Position numbers and translations under genes: made by a program
Notes under the pieces: model-generated
Told to the model about the DNA's origin: nothing
What the model saw: the letters and a program-made list of their open reading frames with translations, nothing else
The model's database searches: none
Shown here: positions 9,401 through 19,014 of the stretch, in pieces
How positions within the stretch are numbered: position 1 is the first letter of the stretch
Layout of the letters: the number at the start of each line of letters is the position of its first letter
Assembly (NCBI GenBank): GCA_951394045.1
Contig: OX595996.1
Span: forward strand, 310,001-374,000
Reading direction: 5' to 3'
Length of the DNA stretch: 64,000 nt
DNA from: Nitzschia sp. DOCU1
Lineage: Eukaryota > Bacillariophyta > Bacillariophyceae > Bacillariales > Bacillariaceae

Positions 9401-10977
9401 TCACAAGCTGGAGTGATTCCAAAAAGGTCGAAAAATTCTCCGATTTTTGAAGGAGTGTCGGGGACGGAGAAAAATTTCATGCCTTTTTTTGTCCCTGGCC
9501 TAGCAGCATCTTTTTGCCGTTGTTTCCAGGCTAAAGCCATCAAATATCCATACACATCCTGATCTGTTTTCATGCAGCGACTTCCTGCTTGCCAGAAATG
9601 ATCAACACATAGCAAAGTTGACAAAACACACCATAGGTGGAAACTCCCTTCCGATTGAATGTAAAGAGGGGACACAGCAGTGAAGCGTTCCCCATACTCA
9701 TCATATGGATGGACCCGGACCATGGTGGTTGGCCATGGGGGTTGAAAGATTTCGGCGTCTCTTAGTTCCCCTATAAAGAGAGTGACTGGCTTATCGTCAT
9801 AAGCTGATTCTTGCATTGTTACAGCTTGTTCGACCCCTACGTATGTTGATCCTGAAAGATATGGCTGCAACCTTTCTTCTGGGAATGCTTCTGAAGCATG
9901 TTCGATCATCTCGTTTATATTGCCCAATGGAAGATACGTCGCACTTTCGTCACACTCACACAACATACGGAAACTTTGCCTCACGTCCATGCGGCCGCTC
10001 AAGGACAAATAGTCCCTCTTACGGCTAAGATGATTAGCTTGCCGTCGGCTGCCTAAACTCGAACAATATGCAGAATCAATGCCGTCGTATCCACCTTGGA
10101 GTTCAACAGTTTTGTACGTGTCAGAATATTGATTCAATTTTGCAGTCCGAAGGGTTCTTGATTTGAGAATAAGTGGAGCATACTGGTTCGAAGCTTCTGT
10201 AAACAATCCACCAGTGGGATTAACAGGAACATGCAGTATACGTTGAATCGTCTTTGAGTTGTGCTTCTGACAGCAGAGAAGGTGGGGACCGTTGTGATTC
10301 ATATACAATGAAGGACGGCAGCGGAAGTCATCATTTTCTAATACCAAAGTGGAAGAAGGAAAATCGGGTCGACAAGAATCTACCCACGTTCGCCGACCAT
10401 GGTCACGGTTGCAAGTCGAAGTGGACGCAAAGCAAAAATTACTTCTCACTAGCAACAAGTCTTCAAATGGCAACTCGTTCGTTTGATGCAAATATGCACC
10501 ACAGCCCCAGGGACATCTCACCCATGGATAAGAGAGGTATTTATCCATGGCAGGGGCCATCTTTTCCCATGTTAATGCTTTCAGACATGACATCAAATCA
10601 TTCTTTGACTCTGTGACGTCGTAGATTTCCGCTGGCGGGAAATCTATAGTTATCCCGGGTTCACTCAAAGAATCCACCCACCAATGCCTCCAAGACAAAG
10701 GTATGTACGACCATTTTTGTCTAACGTCCAAGCTCCATATGCTATCTTCTCTCCTTGTGGTAAGGAAACTCCACACCATCGCAGCCCAACCTCCTCTTGT
10801 GACTCCTTTTTGCAGGTACTCATTGCATTCGGGACAAAGTGTAACAACATGGGGGTGACCAAGAATGCAAAAATAAGTCTTGCTGCGTAGCTTTGAAATT
10901 TCATTCCAAGGCTTCGGCAATAAAGCAATGTTCCTGCGCTTGCAGTTGGAACAAAAGCGGTCGTCTTCCCTGGTCAT
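3457..10977 (-). CDS. Helitron-like Rep/helicase fused to GIY-YIG nuclease
   Basis: 2506-aa intronless protein; first ATG at 10977. Order of parts: a CxxC...CxxC zinc-finger-like motif (C9, C12 and a second pair near 44-47). A long unassigned region follows; around 450-600 it has weak Cys/His motifs that could be a decayed cysteine-protease fold. Next comes a Rep-like region with an HUH motif H1181-I-H1183 (context GNVSHIHCILK) and a tyrosine pair Y1368/Y1372 (SYLSSYIAE) in the position of the Helitron catalytic tyrosines. Then a PIF1-type SF1 helicase with Walker A GGPGVGKT at 1886-1893 and Walker B VFDEFG near 1965. Last is a GIY-YIG nuclease with Y2376, YIGE from 2388, an Arg near 2397 and a Glu near 2437. 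Rep nicks and joins single strands and helicase unwinds in Helitron rolling-circle transposition. A GIY-YIG tail is not the usual Helitron partner. The frame is fully open over 7.5 kb, so the copy may be active. Confidence 0.85.
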   Translation of the reverse strand: MTREDDRFCSNCKRRNIALLPKPWNEISKLRSKTYFCILGHPHVVTLCPECNEYLQKGVTRGGWAAMVWSFLTTRREDSIWSLDVRQKWSYIPLSWRHWWVDSLSEPGITIDFPPAEIYDVTESKNDLMSCLKALTWEKMAPAMDKYLSYPWVRCPWGCGAYLHQTNELPFEDLLLVRSNFCFASTSTCNRDHGRRTWVDSCRPDFPSSTLVLENDDFRCRPSLYMNHNGPHLLCCQKHNSKTIQRILHVPVNPTGGLFTEASNQYAPLILKSRTLRTAKLNQYSDTYKTVELQGGYDGIDSAYCSSLGSRRQANHLSRKRDYLSLSGRMDVRQSFRMLCECDESATYLPLGNINEMIEHASEAFPEERLQPYLSGSTYVGVEQAVTMQESAYDDKPVTLFIGELRDAEIFQPPWPTTMVRVHPYDEYGERFTAVSPLYIQSEGSFHLWCVLSTLLCVDHFWQAGSRCMKTDQDVYGYLMALAWKQRQKDAARPGTKKGMKFFSVPDTPSKIGEFFDLFGITPACEGLLWPPIPDDCSNIEYHKDSWDPFLPDVNTEYIVLTYSGTPGVTYERRTESCHALVCQEGNIHVEINDEDWEALFVISEVFSTTRATNKPWDASVWARHGGPKHQGWWVQEHARRSGFQKCALDSFWMPKGKVRVAIYRKKAYGRCMSLRDRFLKYLGGQTSVFCAEHKHPLVLTYQDKRRCCCDGVDISTTGTEWIQISDGPCNRNSTYACPTLSCKVAVCEKDFGTLCAGTGNGCYLLSETWCKQASYEGAINVPTEEDTTQSNPGEGFDNGVFINRALEPTWDSEDEDNVSSSSSHCSSETEQANEFGPERGYETIYDMFPELERDDEEDSHNSQERLHASEGPLHPMTIANSEVIASLSLERTPEDNPEVLSIPLHVFLNRQGHCLVRRNAKLRLAKRHKAFLQKMVARSKNKCVPLLYGEGSLFPDIFFYLSKEGAVLGALPTAFWTDHHTLSRHGVASIRTHACVRINDPSLLTSTDSRYHFFSMDTLINLGLRGNDSRLLLHRGFAESQGKNEGIAFRVQDGTEELYDDNVDNHSNVHKLSRLCEEDPGHFFYTQSCNSQTAKALGILRKWITSNVAVNKIADAYNLSREEATNILRISAAPFVQSTWNVFIDIWMDYIINSPEEPLGKIDWAWMRKEFQDKTGNVSHIHCILKTCYDASTSEGRQQILDKIRGALADLVRFEEIESLIAQGVLPPDEPLQCLIEVLQQAIKFLTHQCGPRCQIVKKDENGKDYFLCKRPYNWLLSSNPGVHTMEEVFVCHSTNSLEILKKLGFASTHEASGDIRITHPQLQMMRHVPKCSKGDNKFSPTNGSIFVRYPSASNLQYVSGHCLSSYLSSYIAEVDRVALVHIKPPSAKEPSQLRGQLESLNNTKIRSVKRHHELRLGKRKVKVPVGRPVTQMEALTVIKGEPLVRSTRFFIHVPTCPREFRGAADAPYLKTNCRPQDLQAVLAVTGQTARQRKHFPPLRLFTEYQLMVIRDELRAPLKTDIVTHFSMRPPELLFVDNCMDFVRWFKRGSVCPLFDPAKALVFLNKTLDVDEEKSMWLDGFNYQVRIRHAALPSVYNFAKERLRQSHSSSQRRPTPGTMRLLEKLVWMSEGCPASLQFVCTRQTREELQSLAARFLTDANISKVPIVWWTPVRPRRRTAFLVQILLCMGNFETEYQLMLQGNMQASFIEAGLLDTADPQRSLHKVMSTYVLRHLRVQPGSAFQFDRDLTEAYNLLQDTFFPSNQMERTTPVLGTPPVLYSSIIRDTKTTVTNYLRTRREEFITAIYGEMRNCGLLHVVPDPKAVMEARITPIEEQDLDRFFPPPKNPNQSEASHEEQTAIMMEVKKSVYAYLTGSQRHKNFVFVGGPGVGKTTVTTFCSLYCLGLGLNGISTSVVADRSKQLGGLHFHSLIKMPARSDGFSPGRLAELALQAIFRHPEVVEFMRRQDFMVFDEFGLYPAEYVAISDIVYRYIRGSSLFMGGLLLFATKDHLQLLPFRGTPVLLSLYIVTDFCFFRLEESVRAWNDPILQEIISLTRTIQWTAEKKDRLKDLLGTHLNFVDTFEDSSIPPDAVYVFGRKEPCRAAENIMLEKMKVLYAGLFKTAISSDEESTTGGNWHPASEGSSRYLDRRLKQRRSLVFYPYAKFEFTQVIKGKFNQGQLALLLEIPSDNTLQQKAPVRVFAAPSGVKYFPCPEDCNRDWLLENDWYETTVPLKTSPVEQIAKGVQARRTQYPLKPRVSSTIHSCMGATLSSIVSAVVPLPSMPYNFSLWEAAQVVVLLSRTRTADGIYFVGNKQNTIQHLVEVLSGQQYRYLRFISSLLDKLCSEGSNHVTEILPPPTRFRPRDAELPRSAAVYLLVSTKKPYFEYIGETSHLVQRLEEHNSLKGPTTTAHADLLPFAIHAYVIGFANKGERLRFEAEWKLNNRRQSNVALTNNGRIQIALDMITNNGRIQIALDMISKHNMTNKTSGSPPLRLVQCGTIEIAS

Positions 10978-11111
10978 GATAATGACACTGTGGGACTCTT
11001 TGCCATTCACTCAACAACGCTCTTTTTCTTGGAAGATTGTTCCTCAAAGAAGAGTTAAGTTTGACGTTGTTTGGTTTTATGAGCTCGCCAACTGCTCATA
11101 AAATTTTCAGT

Positions 11112-11324
11112 ATGTCCAATAACGCACCTGGTCTGTTTGTGGATTTGACGCGTGCAGATGAACGTTGTCCTATCTGTCGAGGTTTAATGACCTCCGATGC
11201 TGTCCAACCGGACAATTGTCTTCACACTTTTCATTTCGGTTGCTTGACCATTTGGAGAGAAAGACGATCGACTTGCCCTATTTGTCGCACTCCGTTTGAG
11301 AACATCTGTTTTCTCGTGGAGTAA
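11112..11324 (+). CDS. minimal RING-H2 finger protein
   Basis: 70-aa protein that is little more than a RING-H2 finger: CPIC, a 14-residue spacer, C-L-H-TF-H-FG-C, then CPIC. All eight zinc ligands are present. RING-H2 fingers recruit E2 enzymes and act as ubiquitin ligases, so an E3 role is likely; substrate unknown. The ATG at 11112 follows a ttttcag, so a 5' exon is possible; an in-frame ATG at 11079 is the alternative. It sits head-to-head with the Helitron-like gene, 134 bp between start codons, and tail-to-tail with the companion gene ending at 11384. It may therefore be cargo of the same element. Confidence 0.75.
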   Translation: MSNNAPGLFVDLTRADERCPICRGLMTSDAVQPDNCLHTFHFGCLTIWRERRSTCPICRTPFENICFLVE

Positions 11325-11383
11325 GCTAACCACCAAGACAACTCCAAATGCAAATGAGACGATATAAATTAGTCATGTACTTA

Positions 11384-14300
11384 TCAAACGAATTTTTGTA
11401 CATCGTTCCAAAGGTAACTGTCCCATGCTCTTTTCTTCACGTCGAACCGCATGTCTTTCAATTTCAATGCAGCATTGTAGGAACGATGAAACCAAAAGAA
11501 GGACTGGCCCGGAAAGACGTAGTCAAATTTCTTGCTGTTTGGACCAATGCCGTCGCAGAAAAGATTCTCTATCCAATTGTCTCGCGGTTCCAACCCACAA
11601 AAGCTGCTTACTATACGCACTGTACGTTGATACCCCGATGCATCAGCTTTGAGCCCAATTTCTTTCATTCGCCGTAGCATCTCTAAAGTAGCCTCGCTGT
11701 AGTGCTGGCTTGACATCAAACCATCTAGTTCAGCTTGGAGGATGGCCTCGTGCTCGGCAATAGTTTTAGCAGAACCTTGATCGTCAATTGGGTAACATTG
11801 AAAGCAATTGTGTAAATTGCTGGTCATCAAACCGGTTAAGCCAGCATAGAAACCCAAGCGCATTCCGTAGTGTGGCCCAATTCCAGGAAGGGATTGTGTC
11901 ATTGTCGATAAAAGTTCTTTCCAAGAAGCTACCGATAGATTCCCGCGACTTTCCAAAGCTTTAAGATAGTCGTCCATAGCACTCACAGCTTCTTCCACCT
12001 TGCTCGAATCTTTGTAATGTTCCATAATATCGACACTAGTGGGCCTTCCTCGATGATCTGGTCCTCCCTTCCATGTTCCAAATTTCTTCACCATGCTTTC
12101 TAGCATAACAATAGTAAGATTCTCGTCCACTCTGTCGGGTAAATCGTTCAAGAAGTCTCTTCCTGAATGGTAAAATAGAACCCAGCTGCCCATCATTAAA
12201 GCGACGATATAGACTTCCAACATTTTCTTCCTTGTTTTCCCTGCTTTAAATAAGATCTGATTGGACTCATACAGGATCGTCATCCCTGGGGAACAATACA
12301 TCTCTCCGGCGTAGCTGGGAGGAAATTGATAACAGGGGAATGATAAACCAAGGACGTGTACGTGAGTCAACAATGAAGTAGTATCAACGTCGTATTGCGC
12401 TTCACTATCTTGAAACACCAATTCATGTGGTCGATGAAAAGAGCCGCCAAAAGGCTTGTACGCCAAGTTGATTTTGTCACGATAGATTTTCAAGGATATC
12501 TTCAAGTTTTCTGCCATTGCCTCGTTGTCTCGAAAGTGTTCGTGTGCACTCCGGGTATAAAGAATGAGGTAAAGGCGTTTGAGACGAGGAGTATCATGTT
12601 TCTCTTTTCCCAGAAATACAGCAGCTTGATTTTTTGCATCATTCTCAGTCAATCCCTTGTCCTCTTGCAAACATTTCCATATAGGTTTGCTCAAAAAGAA
12701 AAGTGACAAAGTACAACTGATATCGTTGCCAGGATTTGTGCCATTCTTACCATCCGTATGAAAAACGCCTTCTTCGTCATCGCCAGGTTCTTCTGCATCC
12801 ATGCAGACCAAATCAAAACATGGGAAACGACAATGTTTGCACGAGAACAAACGAACAAAGGGTTCAGTGAACAAGGTGTAGATGAATCCATCGTCTAGAA
12901 AACCCCGAAGAGGGGTTCCAACTGACTTCATCTTCTCTTGAAACACCATAGCTGAAAAATCCAACAACTTCCCAATTTCTTGTGGTAAGGTAGAATCGAA
13001 TTCCAAAATAGTGCGAAAGTTGCAGTCATTCCGCGGGAGATCTCGTAGATATCTCCATTTCGTTTGTCGTCGATCTTTATCTGCCTGACGATGCTCGTAG
13101 TTATGGTCCGCGCTGCCTACCGACACACGAAGAGTCTGGCACGCAAGGTTGTCTCGTTTCTTATCCTTGAATCCATGCGTGCACAAAAATCGGAGGATCA
13201 AATCGTAGTTTATCGAGGGTAACCAATCTCGATATCGTCTCATAATAGTATCGTTCTCCCTGATTATTCCATAGTCATACAAGAAGTGAGTATAGTTCCG
13301 TGGTACAAATAAACAGTTTCTCCCCATGTGTCGTGTCATGGTCTCTTGGTTGCTTTTAAAAGCTAGCAAGTGTGGGACTTGCTCCAACCGAGTGAAATGG
13401 ATATGGTCGATCTTCCCGAGCTCAAAGGAACATTTCACTCGATCTGGGGCCAGGTACTCTAACACAAAACATTTCCTTTCAAGATCCTTGTTCGAGGCAA
13501 GTCGTTCCCATTTCACGATGGGCTTCGAAAAAGAATTGATAGAATCTGCAATGTTCCTATCTGCTGTGGGGGAAGCAATTTGGCCAACAACAACATCTTC
13601 CATGGCAGCTTCGGTCTCCGGTTGAGACTCCATATTGTCACCTGCAGTTTGTTCTTCTCGTTCTCCTGCATCATTCCCATTTGCAGCACAACTTTTTCCA
13701 ACTTCTGATTCATTCCATTCGGCCAGCGAAGGCCCTGCTCTCTCTATGTTCTTCTCATTGTCACTAGCAGGCTTTGTTTGTTCGCTATTATTTCGATTTG
13801 TGTCCGTGGAAAGGTCAGCGTCCGACCCTTTTTCATTCACAACAGAGGTTTTCCCCCCAGATGCCGCTAAGGATTCATTGATGACTTGACCTTGGACGTT
13901 GGTATCTCTCGTATCGTGTGACTCTTCGACGAGAAAAGAATCCAAATTTGTTATGCATGGATCTAATGGATCCAAATGTTGGTAGCTGCTTTCTTTATCT
14001 TCTTCGTGTTCCTTCTCTTCGTCCTCATCGTTCCTCTCCATTGAGTCATCTTTCCTCAAAAGGGAAGAATCTTCTCTGTTGCCTCATTCATTCTCTTCAT
14101 CAACGTCGCAATCCTCCTCATTCTCACTGTCTCCTTCAATGTCATCGGAGGCTTCAGAATCGAATTGAAAGGCAAAACTATTCTTGGTGGTACCAACGTC
14201 CGTAGCACTTTCTTCATTCTCATCGTCTTTTTCATCATCCTCGTCATCCCCCGCCTCTGCATCCGTTGCTCCGTCATCTTCATTTGAGATCTGGGCAAAG

Positions 14301-16216
14301 TACAACCCTTTGCTCAGCAAACGGACATGACGATCTCTTTCCACTGGTATCTCAGCTTTGGTAGGTTTCTTCAAAAAAAGTATAGAGTAACGGCCTTCCT
14401 CGTCCATAGAATACTGAGGGGCCCGATATAAGGAAAGAATAGTTCGAAGGGCCCACATGGAAGCATCTTTTTCTGTGACATTGCCGTTGAAATAAATCTT
14501 CCCTCTACGGAGTCGGTTCTTCTTAATACAATTCACTGCCCAATCCCGTACTGGCTCAGGGTCGGCTGAATAGACAGCCTCCGATAGAATCGTTTTCCCG
14601 GCTTTTGGTTTGTTACGTATCCTGTTGATACTTTCCAAGTCATTCGTGATTTTGACTCTTAAGAGTTCGTCCATCAAACGCCAACAACTTGGGAAAGTGT
14701 TCTCCCTAGAGAAGAGATCTCGCACCAGATTCAGAAGATTGTCCTCTGAACCGTACCTACCGGATGTGAAATCCAAGCAATAGTCACTGATAACTATCGC
14801 TCCCAGTAACAACTCACAAAGTCGTCGACCTCGATTGCTGAATTTCTCAATATGATTGAGATAGTCGGGAACACTCGATACGACCTTACCTCGCTCGCGA
14901 GACTTTAGCTCTATTTTATCGAGCCATGATGCCGCTAAGACCTTCATAAGCTTCTCTCTTGTGCGTTTGAAGCTCAGGTCAAGAAACTTTTTCGTCATTT
15001 TGATCTTCTTTCCGTCTGATCGTCTCTCAACCCAAAACTTAGAGAATGTCAAGTTGATCTTTCGATTACTTTTGCCTTCTTCACCTGAAAAACCCACAGT
15101 TAGTGCCATGTGTTCCAAATAATCTTGTAAAGAAACACCTGCTTCCGTACTCATGATATTACAATAAGCGAAGGCTTGCTCCAATATACTCGTTTGATCG
15201 CAAACAGCTTCTTTCAATATCGAATACTGAAAATAGTGTTAGTTCCTCTCTTATGCATCCCCTCCGATTTTGCTCCTTTTCGAACGTACCAGTAAAGGCA
15301 GACTAGGTTTCCATTTCGCCAAACGATCATCTAGAATCTTCTTAAGGCGTGGCGAAGTTGAAATCATGGTTGTTAGAGCAGACACGTCTCTGTTGCAAAA
15401 TAGACCTTGAGCCGCCATCGCCCTCTGAAGATTATGCTTTTGGTTGACGATCTTGCCTTCTTTGCTTTCATTTCCATTCTGATCTTTTGGAAACGAGAAT
15501 TTCCTTCTTTTTGATGGACGATCATCTTCGTCCGAGATGCCTGAGGCTTGATCTCCTTCTCTTTCGCTTTCATCCTCTTCCTTTTCATTGTCCTCTGATT
15601 CCTCCTCCACTTCGTCCTCTGGTTCCTCCTCCACTTCTTCGCTATCAGGATTAAAATCGCTGTCGTTTCCTTTTCCTTCCACATCCTCTTCGTCCTCGCT
15701 AGAATCAAGACTTTCGTCGTCATCCACGTCGTCTTTTTCTTGCCCCTCTTCATCGCCACCAGTGTTTTCAGCATTTAAAACTTCCGTCTGCGTTTGGATT
15801 TCCTCTTCTTGACCTTCTTCATGTGACTCATTTGCTTCACAATTTCTTGAAACGCCAGGTCCTCCTTCATATGTCATCGTCGATGTTTCTTCTTTGTCCT
15901 CATCATCACTCATCTTCTCGTCTTCTTTATTTCTCTCGCTGAGATGATCGTATGTTTCCACGGAAGTCACTCCCGTTGTTTCACTGCGTCCACCAATCAA
16001 CTGAACGGCATGCAGAAAATCTTCTCCTTGCATGGTCGTTTCCATTGCAGTACAATTTGTTTCCATTGTCTCACCTTCAACGACAACCGTTTTGCCTACG
16101 ATTTCATCTTCCGTTGTAACGCTTCGGGCCCGATAGGTGTCTACTTTTCGGTCATCTTCCTCTAAAAGACATCGGAGTAGTCTTTTACCAAAGGTTGATG
16201 TTGAAGAACACGACAT
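11384..16216 (-). CDS. 1571-aa acidic protein of the Helitron-like locus
   Basis: Joined from three open stretches: exon 1 16216-15290, intron 15289-15227 (GTACGT...TTTTCAG, 63 nt, phase 0), exon 2 15226-14128, intron 14127-14074 (GTGAGA...CAGAG, 54 nt), exon 3 14073-11384. The first join is convincing. The second keeps the frame but uses a weak acceptor; a frameshift or two separate genes are alternatives. Both junctions lie in or near very acidic E/D-rich tracts, as expected for a single linker. The N-terminal third is mostly low complexity with a basic SKRRKFSFP patch. The rest is globular with Cys pairs (CKHCRFPC) and an HTDGKN stretch in a segment of alternating strands. I do not recognise the family. 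Its position beside the Rep/helicase gene, in the same orientation, suggests a second protein of the element. Confidence 0.6.
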
Positions 16217-16577
16217 GCTCGCTACTTCTGTTATAATAAGCACTGTAGGCAGAAATCATTCCACCACTGAAAGACTTATGCCTGCATCTTCAGCTGATAA
16301 TGACTTGGAAAAAAGTACACAGTACTCTTCACATTTCCGGAATAAGAAGACCAGTGTTGTTCCTTCCGAAGATTCCTTATGTTTCAAACTCAAGTTTCTA
16401 TAACCTTTTGTTCGTGATCGGAGTAATTTAACTTCAACAAAAAAATCTCATCTCTTATAATATGCCTTTTCCTTTGATCTAATACCAACCTCTTTTCAGA
16501 GCCTTTTCACATTACCGGAATACACTGCAAACCCACTGAATGCTGTCAACCCAGGGTTCTCATTATGACGTAGACTG
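16217..16577. other. upstream region of the 1571-aa gene
   Basis: No gene seen. AT-rich 5' flank of the divergently placed long gene. The stretch near 16520-16560 (gcaaacccactgaatg) resembles 17848-17870 (gcaaacccaatgaatt), so the repeat element to the right may begin here. Confidence 0.4.
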
Positions 16578-17200
16578 CACGTAGAAGTTTAACAGTACAC
16601 AATCGTAACAAAAGTCCGTCCCGACGCAATTTCTATGGGTTAAACTTACGCGGCGAATACAGCGGGCTTTCCGACTACCTATCGCTACATGCACTTGCTA
16701 TCCCTACCAACGTTGCGTCACTATCAACCAATGAAATCTCACCAATCCACGTAGCCCACACGTAGAAGTTTAACAGTACACAATCGCAACAAAAGTCCGT
16801 CCCGACGCAATTTCTATGGGTTAAACTTACGCGGCGAATACAACGGGCTTTCCGACTACCTATCACTACATGCACTTGCCATCCGTACCAACGTTGCGTC
16901 ACAATCAACCAATGAAATCTCACCAATCCACGTAGCCCACACGTAGAAGTTTAACAGTACACAATCGCAACAAAAGTCCGTCCCGACGCAATTTCTATGG
17001 GTTAAACTTACGCGGCGAATACAACGGGCTTTCCGACTACCTATCACTACATGCACTTGCCATCCGTACCAACGTTGCGTCACAATCAACCAATGAAATC
17101 TCACCAATCCACGTAGCCCACACGTAGAAGTTTAACAGTACACAATCGCAACAAAAGTCCGTCCCGACGCAATTTCTATGGGTTAAACTAACGCGAGGAA
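16578..17200. repeat. 181-bp tandem repeat, 3.4 units
   Basis: Units start at 16578, 16759, 16940 and 17121 (exact 181-bp period) with cacgtagaagtttaacagta. Units 2 and 3 are nearly identical. The same unit recurs singly at about 17578-17645 and, inverted and more diverged, twice within 51895-52155. Confidence 0.93.
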
Positions 17201-17302
17201 AAAGGACGACGAAATTCCAACGCCGTATCGCGAGGAAAAAGCACGACAAAATTCCAACACCGTATCGCGAGGAAAAAGCACGACGAAATTCCAACGCTGT
17301 CG
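17192..17302. repeat. 37-bp tandem repeat, three units
   Basis: Units start at 17192, 17229 and 17266 with cgcgaggaaaaa..acga.aaattccaac. Internal satellite of the repeat element, directly after the 181-bp array. Confidence 0.9.
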
Positions 17303-18585
17303 GAGCGACGACAAAGCAATACGCACCATGGCATGATTCATTTTCGTCAATCAGGTCGACTTACCCAGCGACAATATCGCCCATCAATAAACGTGCCAAA
17401 AGAAATGATACAGGTGCTGTCATTGCTCATGTTAGCTTCATCACCATCATTCATCAGACATGGAACAAACAAATTGTTAACGAAATGAGTTTCTTGCCAC
17501 GAAATTTGGTTTTGTGCTTCCGGTTCGCTGCTTGCATGGCAATCGACCAATCAAATCTCACCAATCCACGTAGACCCCACGTAGAAATTTAACAGTACAC
17601 AATAGCAACAAGAGTCCGTCCTGACGCAATTTCTATGTGTTAAACTATCGCGAAGAAAAACCACGAGAAAATCGCAACACCGTCCGAACAACGACAACGC
17701 AATATGCACCATGGCCCGATTCCTTCGTCAATCTGATCGATTCCCCTAGCGACAATATCACCGATCAACAAATCTACTTACACGAGCTATCCTTGATCAT
17801 TGTTACCATCATCTCCATCCTTCATCAGACATGGAATCAATACGTTGCAAACCCAATGAATTTCTTCCCATGAAATTTGTTTCTGTGTTTCCCGCTTCGG
17901 TGTCAACAACTGCTAAATCATCTCTCCCTTCTCATTCCCCCTCCAGATCTCCTTATTTAACGATGTACATAAATCAAATTTTCCTTCCCCTCGTGTACAC
18001 GTCCCTTTTCTACTATCCCTTACGTACTTCCCATCCTTCTAAGCATTTCACCGCACATTCACTGCCACAAGGAACAACCTTCTTCTCTCACTGATCACCA
18101 ACGACCCGTACGCACATCCACAACCTCCTTCTCTCGCGTGCGCTCATCTCACCCAACGTCCTCTCCTATCAACTTATCCGACCGTTACTTTTGCTTCATC
18201 GAGGCTCTCATTTTCTCTTCCACCATCATCGTCTTCTAACCACACTTCCACCCAACAATGACACCTTCCCATCCCCTCGACCAACATTGCACCTCAAACA
18301 ATCATTGCAACACAGATAGATGTCCTCTTTCACCAACTCTCCTCACCAAACGTTATTTCTGACAGTTCGCTCCTCCTCCACTAACTCCTACACTCGCATC
18401 TCACTCCGCTATGTAATTTAACGTCTGTCCGGAAGCCTTCCCGCGCCTGCACCTACTACCCCGTTTTGTTATCTATTTCGTTTTCTCCTTGCGGAGTGCC
18501 TTGGCTCACACCGGGGCCCCTTCCCCAGTGTTCGGTAGGTCTTGCGGGTCACCCTCACGGGAGCACCACGGACCACTATCGAGAA

Positions 18586-19014
18586 GAAATTCTGTTTCCC
18601 CGAACGCGAAGACGCGCCTTTTGTCCAGAGTGCACCTGTTCGCAACAGTACAGTCTGAAAAAACCTACATATCTATGGAGATACATACAAGATGACTCGG
18701 GCGAAAGCAAGGCGGCAATCTCTGGCCCGACAGCTACAGCGAGAAACCCGTCGGTCTATGATACCCACCAAAGGCTATCAAAATAAAACAAAAATCTCTT
18801 TCATAGACGCTCTCCCAGATAGAAGAAGCAGAGTAGATATCCGGCTTTGAAGACGGAACAAAACGGCGAGTCAGTCTGTTCGAACGTTGTTACCTAGCGG
18901 ATTGACGACTTTATTCCGTATCACATCAATGGCGCACCCCCTTTTCCTTATCGTTGTTCTGCTAACGCCCTACTTTACCGTGATTCTTCGCGCTGTTCCA
19001 ACAACCTGTGTTTT
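18586..19014. other. intergenic, no gene seen
   Basis: Sequence after the end of repeat element copy 1. No open frame with coding character and no repeat match elsewhere in the window. Confidence 0.45.

Larger units (their letters stand above)
16578..18585 (+). mobile_element. non-coding repeat element, copy 1
   Basis: A 2.0-kb block without coding capacity that matches, in inverted orientation, 50919-52155. Matching parts in order are the 181-bp unit, a segment with gcaccatggc..gattc, a cgacaatatc segment, a catcagacatg(g)aa segment, a gctatgtaatttaacgtctg segment, and a highly conserved last 110 bp full of hairpins ending cactatcgag. Copy 1 has more tandem units and a duplicated internal segment (17200-17530 resembles 17570-17900). 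A non-autonomous transposon family is the simplest explanation. No clear terminal inverted repeat or target duplication was found. Confidence 0.65.

Noticed and set aside
16578..17200. CRISPR array
   Set aside because: Units are contiguous 181-bp satellites without spacers, in a eukaryotic sequence.
16578..17200. Centromeric satellite
   Set aside because: Only 3.4 units here, with dispersed diverged copies in a second repeat element; a centromere would need far more.
16675..17294. Minus-strand open frames across the 181-bp array
   Set aside because: Each unit gives the same 83-codon frame without start context or conservation in the diverged copy at 51.9 kb.
18466..18786. Open frame over the conserved hairpin cluster, also open in copy 2
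   Set aside because: Shared frame reflects nucleotide identity; the pattern of hairpins fits RNA or DNA structure better than protein.
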